Assembly (NCBI RefSeq): GCF_001601575.1 | Contig: NZ_LOHZ01000037.1 | Span: forward strand, 1-44,602 | From: Thermovenabulum gondwanense | GTDB lineage: Bacteria; Bacillota; Thermosediminibacteria; Thermosediminibacterales; Thermosediminibacteraceae | DNA: 44,602 nt | Reading direction: 5' to 3' | Part shown: positions 28,232-37,490 of the stretch, piece after piece | Position numbering within the stretch: the first letter of the stretch is position 1 | Layout: each line of letters starts with the position of its first letter | Notes under the pieces: generated by a model | Databases searched by the model: none | Told to the model about the DNA's origin: nothing | The model's input: the letters and a program-made list of their open reading frames with translations, nothing else | Program-made: the position numbers and the translations under genes

Positions 28232-28682
28232 AATTGGAGAAGAAACGGAAGAAATTATTAAAAAAGTATTAATGAAGGCATTAGAAATTCATGGGGAGAG
28301 CGGCGTAGAAGTAAGCGTGGTGCTGGTAGATAACGAATATATAAGGGAATTAAATAGAATTTACAGGGGAAAAGATGAACCAACGGATGTGCTTTCCTTT
28401 GCGATGCGGGAAGGTGAGGATGAGATTGAAGATGAAATAGGAGAAGAACTGGGAGAAAATGAGCTTCTCGGTGATATTGTTATTTCCTGTGAGAAAGCAA
28501 AGTCTCAGGCAGAGGAATACGGACATTCGTTTCAGAGAGAAATAGGATATCTTGCGGTGCACGGAATTCTACATCTTTTGGGATATGATCATGAGACGGA
28601 AGAAGAAAAGCAGGAAATGAGGTCAAGAGAGGAAGAAGTGCTGTCATCTATCGGTTTGGTTAGAGAGGATAATTTAAAATGA
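28191..28682 (+). CDS. ybeY: Endoribonuclease YbeY (rRNA maturation factor)
   Basis: A zinc-dependent RNase involved in 16S rRNA 3' maturation and 70S quality control. The 163 residues include the GKDEPTDVLSFAM motif and the zinc signature HGILHLLGYDHE with three histidines. A Glu-rich segment (about residues 73-90) is a clade-specific insert. It starts inside the end of yqfF, 41 bases before that stop. Its stop overlaps the dgkA ATG (ATGA). Confidence 0.95.
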   Translation: MSTVIINNLQDAIEIGEETEEIIKKVLMKALEIHGESGVEVSVVLVDNEYIRELNRIYRGKDEPTDVLSFAMREGEDEIEDEIGEELGENELLGDIVISCEKAKSQAEEYGHSFQREIGYLAVHGILHLLGYDHETEEEKQEMRSREEEVLSSIGLVREDNLK

Positions 28683-29047
28683 AAAAGTCGAGGAATATAT
28701 TTGAGAGTTTTTATTACGCCTTCAGCGGATTAATCTTTGCCTTCAGAACTCAGAGGAACATTCGCATTCATTTTTTTATTGCAATATTTGTCATCATTAT
28801 TTCCCGGTATTTAAAACTTTCAAATTTTGAGCTTTTAGCTGTAATTTTATCTATTACCTTAGTGATAACCGCAGAAATGATAAATACGGCGATTGAGGCT
28901 ACCATTGATCTTGTTACGAAAAACTATCATCCCCTTGCCCGTATAGCAAAAAATGTAGCCGCGGGTGCAGTTCTTATTACAGCTATAAATGCTATTGTGG
29001 TAGCCTTTTTTGTATTTTTCCCCAAAATTCAAAAAATTTTATTTTAA
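28679..29047 (+). CDS. dgkA: Diacylglycerol/undecaprenol kinase family protein
   Basis: A small integral membrane kinase; in Gram-positive bacteria this family mainly phosphorylates undecaprenol to supply the lipid carrier for cell wall synthesis. The 122-residue protein has an amphipathic N-terminus and three transmembrane helices. The active-site motif is AEMINTAIEATIDLV, with the expected Glu and Asn. ATGA overlap with ybeY shows coupling. Substrate (undecaprenol versus diacylglycerol) is inferred from Gram-positive relatives. Confidence 0.92.
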   Translation: MKKSRNIFESFYYAFSGLIFAFRTQRNIRIHFFIAIFVIIISRYLKLSNFELLAVILSITLVITAEMINTAIEATIDLVTKNYHPLARIAKNVAAGAVLITAINAIVVAFFVFFPKIQKILF

Positions 29048-29073
29048 TAAAATAATTGCAGGGGAGAATTTAT

Positions 29074-30156
29074 ATGTGGTTCAAAAAAACAATATTTTTA
29101 TTCATTTTGTTTCTCGTTTTGATCGTAATGGTGCTAAGCGCTTGCGGCAGTAACGGTGGAAATTTAAAAAATAATGGTGAAAATAATTCTTTGCCGGCCA
29201 ATGAGATTCCTCCCGAGAATAACAGAAAAACGCCGGAAGAAAAAATAATTAATCCTTTGACGGGACTTATGGTCCCCAAAGATAAATTATTAAAAAGACC
29301 TTTTGCGGTGGTAATTGAAAATGAAAAAAAATCAAGGCCTCAATCGGGTCTTTATAAAGCCGATGTGGTTTATGAAGTACTTGCTGAAGGCGGAATAACC
29401 CGTTTTCTTGCTTTGTATTTAAGCTACGATCCTGAAAAAGATTTGGAAATCGGTCCTGTAAGGAGTGCAAGGCCCTACCTTATAGACTTTGCCAAAAATT
29501 ACGGTGCGGTATTCGTACATTATGGTGGAAGTCCCCAGGCGTATAGCTATTTTAAAGAAGACAAAAAGTTCCCCCATATTGATGGTATTTACGATAATAT
29601 TACTTTTTATAGGCAGAAAGAAAGACCTGCACCTCACAATGCATATACCTCTATGGATAAAATTGTAAGTACTGCAAACAGGTTAAATTTACATAAAGAT
29701 GTGGATATTAAACCCTTCGAATTTTCTGACGCAGAGTCGGATATTAATAACGATTTTCAAACTGCAGAAAAGGTTGAAATACCTTACAACAATAGTTATA
29801 AAGTCACATATATTTTTGATAAAAATGAAGGGATTTATAGAAGGTTTATGAACGAAAATATTCATGCGGATAAAAATACAAATAATCCTATAACGACCAA
29901 GAACCTGTTAATTTTATACATGAATACTAAGGTAATAGATAAAGTAGGACGACTGACAATTGAAACTTACGGTTATGGCAATGGATTTTATGTTTTCAAC
30001 GGGAAATGTGTTAAGATATTTTGGGAAAGAAAAGAGGATGGGAATTTAAAATTACTTTCCCAGGACAAAAAGAATATCAAATTAAGAAAGGGAAATATCT
30101 GGATTCAGGTAGTACCTCAGAATACAAAAATAAAATTTGATAGTAATAACAATTAA
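29074..30156 (+). CDS. YerB-like lipoprotein, DUF3048 domain
   Basis: A secreted, lipid-anchored protein of unknown function. Residues 1-25 are a lipoprotein signal peptide with lipobox LSAC, so Cys24 is the likely lipid attachment site. A Asn/Gly/Pro-rich linker follows. Residues about 60-200 form the DUF3048 N-terminal domain (NPLTGLMVPKDKLLKRPFAV, RPQSGLYKADVVYE, GPVRSARPY) and the C-terminal part forms its partner domain. The ATG at 29074 follows AGGGGAG; an upstream TTG/ATG at 29056 is rejected because it precedes that site. The family name comes from B. subtilis YerB. Confidence 0.85.
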   Translation: MWFKKTIFLFILFLVLIVMVLSACGSNGGNLKNNGENNSLPANEIPPENNRKTPEEKIINPLTGLMVPKDKLLKRPFAVVIENEKKSRPQSGLYKADVVYEVLAEGGITRFLALYLSYDPEKDLEIGPVRSARPYLIDFAKNYGAVFVHYGGSPQAYSYFKEDKKFPHIDGIYDNITFYRQKERPAPHNAYTSMDKIVSTANRLNLHKDVDIKPFEFSDAESDINNDFQTAEKVEIPYNNSYKVTYIFDKNEGIYRRFMNENIHADKNTNNPITTKNLLILYMNTKVIDKVGRLTIETYGYGNGFYVFNGKCVKIFWERKEDGNLKLLSQDKKNIKLRKGNIWIQVVPQNTKIKFDSNNN

Positions 30157-30178
30157 ATATCAAAAAGGAGTTTATAAA

Positions 30179-30925
30179 ATGGCTCTATACAAAACAAAGG
30201 GAGTTGTTTTAAACCATAGAGAGCTTGGAGAATCAGATAAAATATTGACCCTGTATACTTTAGAAAAAGGTAAAATACACGTGGTGGCAAAAGGGGTAAG
30301 AAGACCGCGGAACTCATTGATTGCAGGAACTTTAATCTTTTCTCACAGCAATTTTCTGATTGCAGAAGGAAAAAATATGGATATAATTATTCAAGCGGAA
30401 GTCATTAATTCTCATTCAAAAATAAGGGCTGATTTAAAAAAGATGGCGTACGGTGCTTATTTCAGCGAGCTATTAAGGATTTCAACCCCTGAAAGAAATA
30501 AAAATGAAAAGCTATACCATTTTTTTTTGAAAACCATAAATTTAGTGGAACGATTCGATGAACTGGATGTTTTAGCAAGGTGTTTTGAAGTAAAATTTTT
30601 ATCTATTCAAGGTTATACACCCAATTTGAGCCAGTGTGTGGTTTGTGGCAGAGAAAAATCTTCCAGGTTTTATCTAAGTTCATTGTTTGGCGGCTTACTT
30701 TGCGAAAACTGTTTTGAAAAGGATAAAAACAGTAAAATTTTAAGCAAACAATCTATTTTACTTATATTAACCCTGCTGTATTCTCCTATGGAAAAAGTGC
30801 AATTAATTAACATCGATGGCAAAATACTTAAAGAAATGGAAGATGCGCTGATAAATTTTATTTCAAATATATTCGATAAGGACATAAAAACATATAAGTT
30901 TTTGGATGCTGTAAGGAAATTGTGA
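30179..30925 (+). CDS. recO: DNA repair protein RecO
   Basis: Recombination mediator that loads RecA onto SSB-covered single-stranded DNA with RecR. The 248-residue chain has an N-terminal OB fold (ALYKTKGVVLNHRELGESDKI), a helical middle and a zinc finger with four cysteines (CVVCGREK and LLCENC). The ATG follows AAAAGGAG. The stop at 30925 is 14 bases from the next start. The gene is in the usual Firmicute neighbourhood after the ybeY/dgkA cluster. Confidence 0.93.
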   Translation: MALYKTKGVVLNHRELGESDKILTLYTLEKGKIHVVAKGVRRPRNSLIAGTLIFSHSNFLIAEGKNMDIIIQAEVINSHSKIRADLKKMAYGAYFSELLRISTPERNKNEKLYHFFLKTINLVERFDELDVLARCFEVKFLSIQGYTPNLSQCVVCGREKSSRFYLSSLFGGLLCENCFEKDKNSKILSKQSILLILTLLYSPMEKVQLINIDGKILKEMEDALINFISNIFDKDIKTYKFLDAVRKL

Positions 30926-30939
30926 AGAAGGAGGTTAAT

Positions 30940-31536
30940 ATGGAACCAATTTTAAATTCGTTTAAAGACAAAAAAGGATACATAATTTTTTCCATTTTAC
31001 TTTTTACCGCAGGAGCAGCAATTGGATATTTTGCTTTTAAGCAAGATCCGGAATTTATTCTTTCGAATTTAAATAATTTAATGGGAAATATAATTAATAT
31101 CGGTAAACAAATTATGGGTAAAAAGAAGTTATATGCTATAGGTTTAATATTTCAAAACAATGTAAAAGCACTGCTTTTAATGATGTTTGGCGGGATTTTT
31201 TTTGGTATTATTCCGTTAATAGGAATGATTTTTAATGGTTTATTAATAGGAATAATGCTGGCTATGGTTTTTTATGAAGGAAAGACCCTTGCATTTTTTC
31301 TTGCGACCTTGCTTCCTCATGGCATATTAGAACTTCCGGTTATAATTTTGGGTGCGTCCTTTGGTTTAAAAACCGGTTTTGAAGTCATTATTCCCAGTAA
31401 AAAACAGAACAGAATGGAAAACTTAAAAGAAAATTTAACAAAATCCGTTTTATCTATGGGAATACTGGTTCCTTTACTTTATATAGCTGCTGTAATCGAA
31501 ACATTGATTACTCCGTATTTTGCAAAATTGTTCTAA
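30940..31536 (+). CDS. Stage II sporulation protein M-like membrane protein
   Basis: A 198-residue integral membrane protein with about five helices, of the SpoIIM/DUF95 family. In spore formers SpoIIM anchors the SpoIID/SpoIIP cell wall machine; this protein could be the true SpoIIM or a paralogue. The segment PHGILELPVIILGASFGLK is the most conserved-looking part. ATG at 30940 follows AAGGAGG. It lies 14 bases after recO. The spoIIP gene at 8321 is 22 kb away, so linkage does not decide the matter. Confidence 0.75.
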   Translation: MEPILNSFKDKKGYIIFSILLFTAGAAIGYFAFKQDPEFILSNLNNLMGNIINIGKQIMGKKKLYAIGLIFQNNVKALLLMMFGGIFFGIIPLIGMIFNGLLIGIMLAMVFYEGKTLAFFLATLLPHGILELPVIILGASFGLKTGFEVIIPSKKQNRMENLKENLTKSVLSMGILVPLLYIAAVIETLITPYFAKLF

Positions 31537-31560
31537 ACGGACAAATAAGATAAATTTTCC

Positions 31561-31588
31561 TTTAACTCTTTTATAAATGTGTTATACT
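31561..31588 (+). promoter_or_regulatory. Probable promoter of ccpN-ppsR
   Basis: TTTAAC (31561-31566) and TATACT (31583-31588), 16 bases apart, about 45 bases before the proposed ccpN start. Confidence 0.5.
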
Positions 31589-31634
31589 AAAAATTAATAT
31601 TACTGCATAAATATTTGGAAGGGAGTGAAGTTCG

Positions 31635-32267
31635 ATAGAATTAACTCCAAGACAATTACAAATTATTGATATAGTTAAGGAGAACGAGCCCATTACCAGT
31701 GAAGAGATTGCTGAAAAACTAAATATTTCCCGCGCGGCTTTGAGACCCGATCTATCAATATTGACCATGGCAGGAATTTTAGAAGCAAGGCCAAGAGTAG
31801 GATACTTTTATGCGGGAAAACACACAAAAAACCTCATTGCTGAAAAAATACGGGAGATAAAGGTTAATGATATTAAATCTGTACCCGTTGTCGTGAGAGA
31901 AGATGCATCGGTTTACGACGCGATTGTAACATTATTTGTTGAAGATGTAGGGACTTTGTTCGTCGTCCATGAGGACGGAAGCCTTGCCGGGGTTATTTCA
32001 AGAAAAGACCTTTTAAAAATTGCCATAGGAAATGCCGATATAAGACAGATTCCTGTAAGTGTGATCATGACAAGAATGCCCAACTTGGTCACGTGTAATC
32101 CTGAAGAATCTGCATATGATGCGGCAAGAAAAATAGTGGTTCATCAGGTAGATGCGCTTCCTGTAGTCAAAACGGAAGAAATCAACGGTAAAGTAAAGTA
32201 TAAAGTGATAGGGCGGATAACAAAGACGATTATTACGAAACTTTTTGTAGAACTGGGTACCATTTGA
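31635..32267 (+). CDS. ccpN: CcpN-like HTH/CBS-domain repressor, AUA start proposed
   Basis: A repressor of gluconeogenic genes in B. subtilis; here, next to ppsR, it likely controls pyruvate/PEP metabolism. The 210 residues match the length of B. subtilis CcpN (about 212). The N-terminal winged helix ([20 protein letters not shown], then [24 protein letters not shown]) and two CBS domains (to residue 195) are intact. The frame holds no ATG, GTG or TTG between its upstream TGA (31626) and a TTG at 31740, which lies in the recognition helix. ATA at 31635 is the only start that keeps the conserved IEL opening; GGGAG lies nine bases before it. The gene is followed by ppsR after 19 bases. Confidence 0.9.
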   Translation: MELTPRQLQIIDIVKENEPITSEEIAEKLNISRAALRPDLSILTMAGILEARPRVGYFYAGKHTKNLIAEKIREIKVNDIKSVPVVVREDASVYDAIVTLFVEDVGTLFVVHEDGSLAGVISRKDLLKIAIGNADIRQIPVSVIMTRMPNLVTCNPEESAYDAARKIVVHQVDALPVVKTEEINGKVKYKVIGRITKTIITKLFVELGTI

Positions 32268-32286
32268 TTTGAAGGAGGGATTCAAA

Positions 32287-33117
32287 ATAAATAAAAGTGC
32301 AAATCCAATCATATTTGCAGTATCTGATTCTATTGGAGAGACAGCCGAACTCGCTGCGCGCGCAGCGACGGTACAGTTTGATTCCGGTAATATTGAAATT
32401 ATTAGATTTCCTTATGTTACGGATACGGAGTATGCCAGTGAAGTTATTTTGGAAGCGAAAAAACATGAAAGCTGTGCTATAGTTTGTACAATTGTATTGC
32501 CCGAAGTTAGGGAATACCTTATTGAAAAAGCAAGGGAAAACAATATTCCTTTAGTTGATATTATGGGTCCTCTTATTGAGACCATAGGCAAAATAACACC
32601 TTTAAAACCCAAATTGGAGCCCGGATTAGCCAGGCGTGTAGACGAGGAGTATTTCAAAAAAGTAGAAGCTGTAGAGTTTGCCGTAAAATACGATGATGGT
32701 AAGGACCCCAGGGGGTTAGCCAAAGCGGATGTAGTGCTGATAGGAGTATCCAGGACTTCAAAAACCCCATTAGCAATGTATCTTGCACATAAAAGAATAA
32801 AAGTGGCTAATTTGCCTCTCGTACCGGAGGTAAGTCCTCCGGAAGAATTGTTTGAAGTTTCTCCTAAAAAAATAATAGGGCTTACTATAAATCCTCAAAA
32901 ACTTTATGAAATTAGAAAAGAAAGATTAAAAGCCTTGGGGTTAAATGGTGAAGCAACTTATGCCAGTATGGAAAGGATTTTAAAAGAATTAGAATATGCC
33001 GATGCGATAATGAGAAAGATAGGATGTCCTAAAATTGATGTCTCAAATAAAGCTGTGGAAGAAACTGCAGCTAAGATTATTGAGATAATAAAGAAAAATG
33101 AAGAACCAATCTTATGA
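32287..33117 (+). CDS. ppsR: PEP synthase/PPDK regulatory protein (bifunctional kinase-phosphorylase), AUA start proposed
   Basis: A DUF299 enzyme that switches pyruvate phosphate dikinase or PEP synthase on and off by ADP-dependent phosphorylation and phosphate-dependent dephosphorylation. In 276 residues one sees [32 protein letters not shown], and the P-loop-like [15 protein letters not shown]. The TTG at 32269 precedes the AAGGAGGGA site (32272-32280) and cannot be the start. ATA at 32287 sits six bases behind that site and just before the conserved region. It is downstream of ccpN and regulated with it, as in other Firmicutes. The product call is firm, the start is inferred. Confidence 0.93.
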   Translation: MNKSANPIIFAVSDSIGETAELAARAATVQFDSGNIEIIRFPYVTDTEYASEVILEAKKHESCAIVCTIVLPEVREYLIEKARENNIPLVDIMGPLIETIGKITPLKPKLEPGLARRVDEEYFKKVEAVEFAVKYDDGKDPRGLAKADVVLIGVSRTSKTPLAMYLAHKRIKVANLPLVPEVSPPEELFEVSPKKIIGLTINPQKLYEIRKERLKALGLNGEATYASMERILKELEYADAIMRKIGCPKIDVSNKAVEETAAKIIEIIKKNEEPIL

Positions 33118-33139
33118 AAGATCAATAGTTCTAAAATTT

Positions 33140-33163
33140 AAGAGGCCTCTGAGCCTCTTTTTT
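33140..33163 (+). terminator. ccpN-ppsR terminator
   Basis: AAGAGGC / GCCTCTT hairpin with a six-base loop and six T. It lies between ppsR and dgt. Confidence 0.85.
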
Positions 33164-33198
33164 CGTACAAAAGTAATGGCAAAAAGGAGGAACCCAAA

Positions 33199-34218
33199 AT
33201 GAGAGAATTTACCCTGAATCTGAGAGAAATAACCGAAGAGAAGGAAGAAAATAATCTATCCCAATATGCCTGCAAGAGCAAATATACAAAGGGAAGGATG
33301 TCTCCTGAAGATAAATGCCTGGTAAGGACTGATTTTCAGAGGGATAGGGACAGGATACTTCATTCGAAAGCCTTCCGCCGGTTAAAGCATAAAACTCAGG
33401 TTTTCATCTCGCCGGAAGGAGATCACTTTAGAACCCGTTTGACACATACCTTAGAGGTTTCCCAGATAGCTCGGACTATTGCAAGGGCTTTAAGGTTAAA
33501 TGAAGACTTAACGGAAGCAATAGCCTTAGGGCATGACCTGGGGCATACTCCCTTCGGTCATACGGGTGAAAAGGTCCTTGATGAATTGATGCCTGGAGGT
33601 TTCAGGCATGAGGAACAAAGTTTAAGGATTGTGGATAAACTGGAACAGGGGCGAGGATTAAATCTTACCTTTGAAGTAAGAGACGGAATATTAAATCATA
33701 CAAGCAGGGGAAATCCCGCCACTTTGGAAGCTCAAGTTGTAAGGATTTCCGACTGGATTGCATATATTAATCACGACATTGACGATGCTCTAAGAGCAGG
33801 AATATTAAAGGAAGAAGACCTTCCCCGGTGGCCAATAGAAATACTGGGAGAAAAACATAGAAAAAGAATAGATACAATGATAAAGGATATTATAATAGAA
33901 AGCTTTGATAAACCTTTTATTAAAATGAGCGATGAAGTGTATAAAGCTACTTATACTTTGAGGGAGTTTATGTTTGAGAGAGTATATATCGGCTCTAAAG
34001 CAAAATCCCAGGAAGAAAAGGCTCAGCGGATGCTTGAATTGATGTACAAGTATTTCGTTAACAATGTCGAGAAACTTCCCGAGGAGTATAAAAAAATTGT
34101 AGAAAAAGAAGGGAAGGAAAGAGGAGTATGCGATTATATTGCCGGAATGACCGATAGCTTTGCTATATACAAATTCAGGGAAATTTTTTTACCATCTTCA
34201 TGGCCTATAAAAAGTTAA
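33199..34218 (+). CDS. dgt: dGTPase-like HD phosphohydrolase
   Basis: Hydrolyses a deoxynucleoside triphosphate (usually dGTP) to the nucleoside and triphosphate. The 339-residue protein has RDRILHSKAFRRLKHKTQVF, then the metal-binding motif with H..HD..D (RTRLTHTLEVSQIARTIA, GHDLGHTPFGHTGE). Downstream is the YINHDIDDALRAG segment. ATG follows AAAAGGAGG. It is the short, Gram-positive type. Upstream of dnaG, as in other Clostridia. Substrate specificity cannot be read from sequence. Confidence 0.9.
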   Translation: MREFTLNLREITEEKEENNLSQYACKSKYTKGRMSPEDKCLVRTDFQRDRDRILHSKAFRRLKHKTQVFISPEGDHFRTRLTHTLEVSQIARTIARALRLNEDLTEAIALGHDLGHTPFGHTGEKVLDELMPGGFRHEEQSLRIVDKLEQGRGLNLTFEVRDGILNHTSRGNPATLEAQVVRISDWIAYINHDIDDALRAGILKEEDLPRWPIEILGEKHRKRIDTMIKDIIIESFDKPFIKMSDEVYKATYTLREFMFERVYIGSKAKSQEEKAQRMLELMYKYFVNNVEKLPEEYKKIVEKEGKERGVCDYIAGMTDSFAIYKFREIFLPSSWPIKS

Positions 34219-34344
34219 ATATAGGTTAAGTTTATATTAAAAATTTTTGATTCTGATAAATAAAGAAGGAATATTTAATATTAGTGTAGAATATTCATTT
34301 ATGAAAAATGGGAGATTTATTTATTTTTATTTTTTCGCTGCAAG

Positions 34345-34377
34345 ACTCCTCTTAAAATATGTTGGAGGAGTTTTTTT
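34345..34377 (+). terminator. dgt terminator
   Basis: ACTCCTC (34345-34351) and GAGGAGT (34365-34371) with a 13-base loop, then seven T. It is 19 bases before dnaG, so it could also act as an attenuator on incoming transcription. Confidence 0.8.
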
Positions 34378-34396
34378 GAATTAGGTAGGTGTAAGG

Positions 34397-36241
34397 ATGG
34401 GTTTATTTTCTGAGGATATTATTAGAGAAATACAAAGCAGGGTAGACATAGTGGATTTGATAGCGGATTATGTCAAACTAAAAAAAAGTGGAGAAAATTA
34501 TGTAGCTCTATGTCCTTTTCATAGTGAGAAAACTCCCTCTTTTACCGTTAGTCCTAAAAAACAACTATTTTATTGTTTCGGATGCGGAACGGGTGGAAAT
34601 GTTTTTACTTTTATTATGAAGAAAGAAAACTTGAATTTTCCCGAGGCAGTTCGATTTCTTGCTGAAAAGTACGGTCTCGAGATAAGAGAATATGACGACG
34701 CTATAAGCGATTCCTTTAGATTGAAAAGAGAAATTTATAACATAAATAAAATTGCTGCAGATTTTTATACTGATGTATTGCATAATAAATATGAGGGAGA
34801 GAAGGCTAAGGATTATTTGAAATCCAGGGGGATTGTTATACAAACAATCGAAGAGTTTTCGCTGGGATACGCACCATCTAACTGGGATAGCCTTTACAAC
34901 TTTTTGGTAAAGAAAGGCATACCCCCCGAACTTATTTTTCAGGCTGGACTAATTATAGCGGGTAGGGTTAAAGGTTCGTATTTCGATAGATTCAGAGATA
35001 GAATTATCTTCCCAATAAAAGATATATACGGACATATAGTAGGATTTGGAGGCCGGGTAATTGGAGAGGGAGAACCAAAATATTTAAATTCTCCTGATAC
35101 ACCGGTTTTTAGTAAAGGATCAATACTATATGGTTTAGATAAAATTAAAAAAGAAGAAGGAAATGGAATATTGCTTGTAGAAGGATATATGGACGTAATA
35201 AGTCTTTTTCAATCAGGATTCAAAAGAGCTGTAGCATCCCTGGGGACTTCTCTTACTGAAACCCAGGCAAAGCTTTTAAAAAAATATACGGATGAAGTAA
35301 TTATTGCCTATGACATGGATTTAGCCGGCAGAAACGCTACAATGAGGGGACTTGAAATTTTAAAAAAGGAAGGACTTAATATCAGGATTTTAACACTTCC
35401 GGAAGGTAAAGATCCAGATGAATTTATCCAAAGATATGGGCGCGATGAGTTCCAAAAGGAGCTTCATAATTCAAAGAGCATTATCGATTATCTAATAAAA
35501 ATGGAAGCAGAAAAATTAGATTTAAATAACAGCACTAACAGGTTAAAGTTCATAAAAAAGGCTGTGCAGATTCTTTCGGAAATTGTGGATGAAGTAGAAA
35601 GAAATTTTTATATAGATAAACTTTACAAAGATTATGAGATTCCAAAAAATATTTTAATAAAAGCTTTAACAGGCAAGAATACGGGAAATATTCCAGAGAT
35701 TGGCTTAAAGTATAAAAATAGCCAATTTAGAAATAATAATAAAGAACTGTTAAGGAAACATTCACCAGTTAAATCATTGAACGATAGCATATACATGGCT
35801 GAAAGGGAGTTTCTTAAAATTCTTCTAAATGATCCCGAAAACTGTAAAAAAGGAGCTATAAAGCTCTTACCCATATACTTTCTTTATAAAAATCACAGGG
35901 AAATATTTAATGTCATCATGGATCTTGTTAAAAATGGCGAAGTCTTATCCCGGGAGAAAATATTTTTAGCAATAAGCGATAAACAGGAAATTGCTTCTGA
36001 AATGGCTAAGTTATTAATGGAAAGTGAATCTGTTCAGAAGGAGGAAAATATTGAAAAATTGGTGTTGAAAATAAAGAAAAATTATCTGAGGTTTGCAATG
36101 AAACAATTAAAAGAAAGGATTAAAAAAGCAGAAACCATAGGTGAGTATAATAAGGTATTAAACCTGCTCAATTACTACCAAAAACTAAGAAAAGAAATGG
36201 AATTATTAAATGACAAGTTTACAGAGAAAGGGGGAATGTAA
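34397..36241 (+). CDS. dnaG: DNA primase
   Basis: Makes RNA primers for Okazaki fragments at the replication fork. The 614-residue protein has a CHCC zinc finger (Cys39, His42, Cys60, Cys63), then the catalytic core. The TOPRIM centre is ILLVEGYMDVISL near residue 260, with an acidic AYDMDLAGRNA near 305. A C-terminal helicase-binding domain follows. Its stop codon is immediately followed by the ATG of sigA with no gap, and the ribosome binding site of sigA (AGGGGG) lies in the end of dnaG. The dnaG-sigA pair is the classical macromolecular synthesis operon. Confidence 0.97.
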   Translation: MGLFSEDIIREIQSRVDIVDLIADYVKLKKSGENYVALCPFHSEKTPSFTVSPKKQLFYCFGCGTGGNVFTFIMKKENLNFPEAVRFLAEKYGLEIREYDDAISDSFRLKREIYNINKIAADFYTDVLHNKYEGEKAKDYLKSRGIVIQTIEEFSLGYAPSNWDSLYNFLVKKGIPPELIFQAGLIIAGRVKGSYFDRFRDRIIFPIKDIYGHIVGFGGRVIGEGEPKYLNSPDTPVFSKGSILYGLDKIKKEEGNGILLVEGYMDVISLFQSGFKRAVASLGTSLTETQAKLLKKYTDEVIIAYDMDLAGRNATMRGLEILKKEGLNIRILTLPEGKDPDEFIQRYGRDEFQKELHNSKSIIDYLIKMEAEKLDLNNSTNRLKFIKKAVQILSEIVDEVERNFYIDKLYKDYEIPKNILIKALTGKNTGNIPEIGLKYKNSQFRNNNKELLRKHSPVKSLNDSIYMAEREFLKILLNDPENCKKGAIKLLPIYFLYKNHREIFNVIMDLVKNGEVLSREKIFLAISDKQEIASEMAKLLMESESVQKEENIEKLVLKIKKNYLRFAMKQLKERIKKAETIGEYNKVLNLLNYYQKLRKEMELLNDKFTEKGGM

Positions 36242-37435
36242 ATGGCAAAAGAAAAAGTAGAAAACAACAAAGCTGATTACGCAGAAGAATTAAATACTAT
36301 TGAAAATAACGGCGATGTTTCAAACAAGGTAAAAGGAGAATCCAAAGCAAAGGAAAAAAAGGATGATAGAATTAAAGCTGTAAAGGAACTAATTGATAAA
36401 GGAAAAAAGGCAGGAGTATTAAGTTATAAAGAAATAATGGATACACTAAGCGAGTTTGAAGATTTAGACTCGGAATCTATTGATAAAATATATGAATCCT
36501 TTGAAGAGCTGGGAATTGAAGTAGTTAATGATGCGGATGAATTATCGGAATCTTTGATTGAGGACCTACCGGAAGATGAATTGGATATTTCTATCCCAGA
36601 AGGGATTGCAATAGATGACCCGGTAAGAATGTATCTTAAAGAAATTGGCAAAATACCATTGTTAACTCCTGAAGAAGAAATAGAATTAGCAAAACGCATA
36701 GAAAAAGGCGATAAAGAAGCAAAAAGAAGGTTAGCGGAGGCCAATTTAAGACTTGTGGTTAGCATAGCAAAAAGGTATGTGGGCAGGGGGATGCTTTTTC
36801 TGGATCTCATTCAGGAAGGCAATTTAGGTCTTATGAAAGCAGTAGAAAAATTTGATTACAGAAAAGGGTATAAATTCAGCACCTATGCTACCTGGTGGAT
36901 AAGACAAGCCATAACCCGTGCAATTGCCGATCAGGCAAGAACGATTAGAATTCCCGTTCATATGGTTGAAACCATTAACAAACTGGTAAGGGTGTCCAGG
37001 CAACTTTTACAGGAATTGGGGAGAGATCCTACTCCCGAGGAAATTGCGGAAGAAATGGAAATGCCAGTAGAAAAGGTTAGGGAAATCATGAAAATAGCTC
37101 AGGAGCCTGTTTCACTTGAAACTCCTATTGGTGAGGAAGAAGATAGCCACTTAGGAGATTTTATACCCGATGAAGAAGCTCAGGCTCCGGCTGATGCAGC
37201 TGCTTTTCAACTTCTTCGTGAACAACTGGAGGATGTACTGGAAACTTTAACTCCAAGGGAAGAAAAGGTGTTAAGGTTAAGGTTTGGACTCGATGATGGA
37301 AAACCGAGGACATTGGAAGAAGTAGGGCAGGTTTTTGGAGTTACCAGGGAAAGAATACGCCAGATTGAAGCAAAGGCTTTGAGAAAATTAAGACACCCAA
37401 GTAGGAGTAAAAAATTAAAGGATTTCCTTGAATAA
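36242..37435 (+). CDS. sigA: RNA polymerase primary sigma factor SigA (RpoD)
   Basis: The housekeeping sigma factor, recognising TTGACA/TATAAT promoters such as those found in this window. The 397 residues have an N-terminal region 1.1 of charged helices and a Glu/Asp-rich stretch (about 85-120). Then come region 1.2 ([22 protein letters not shown]), region 2 ([44 protein letters not shown]), region 3, and region 4 ([38 protein letters not shown]). Fused in an operon with dnaG, zero spacing. A terminator follows. Confidence 0.98.
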   Translation: MAKEKVENNKADYAEELNTIENNGDVSNKVKGESKAKEKKDDRIKAVKELIDKGKKAGVLSYKEIMDTLSEFEDLDSESIDKIYESFEELGIEVVNDADELSESLIEDLPEDELDISIPEGIAIDDPVRMYLKEIGKIPLLTPEEEIELAKRIEKGDKEAKRRLAEANLRLVVSIAKRYVGRGMLFLDLIQEGNLGLMKAVEKFDYRKGYKFSTYATWWIRQAITRAIADQARTIRIPVHMVETINKLVRVSRQLLQELGRDPTPEEIAEEMEMPVEKVREIMKIAQEPVSLETPIGEEEDSHLGDFIPDEEAQAPADAAAFQLLREQLEDVLETLTPREEKVLRLRFGLDDGKPRTLEEVGQVFGVTRERIRQIEAKALRKLRHPSRSKKLKDFLE

Positions 37436-37436
37436 T

Positions 37437-37460
37437 AAGGGGATATTTCCCCTTTTTTTG
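37437..37460 (+). terminator. sigA terminator
   Basis: AAGGGGA / TCCCCTT hairpin with a short loop and seven T, starting two bases after the sigA stop. Confidence 0.85.
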
Positions 37461-37490
37461 TTAAAATCGTACAAAATTAAAGGAGAAAAT

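Noticed and set aside
31740-31742. TTG at 31740 as the start of ccpN
   Set aside because: It lies in the middle of the helix-turn-helix and would remove the DNA-binding domain.
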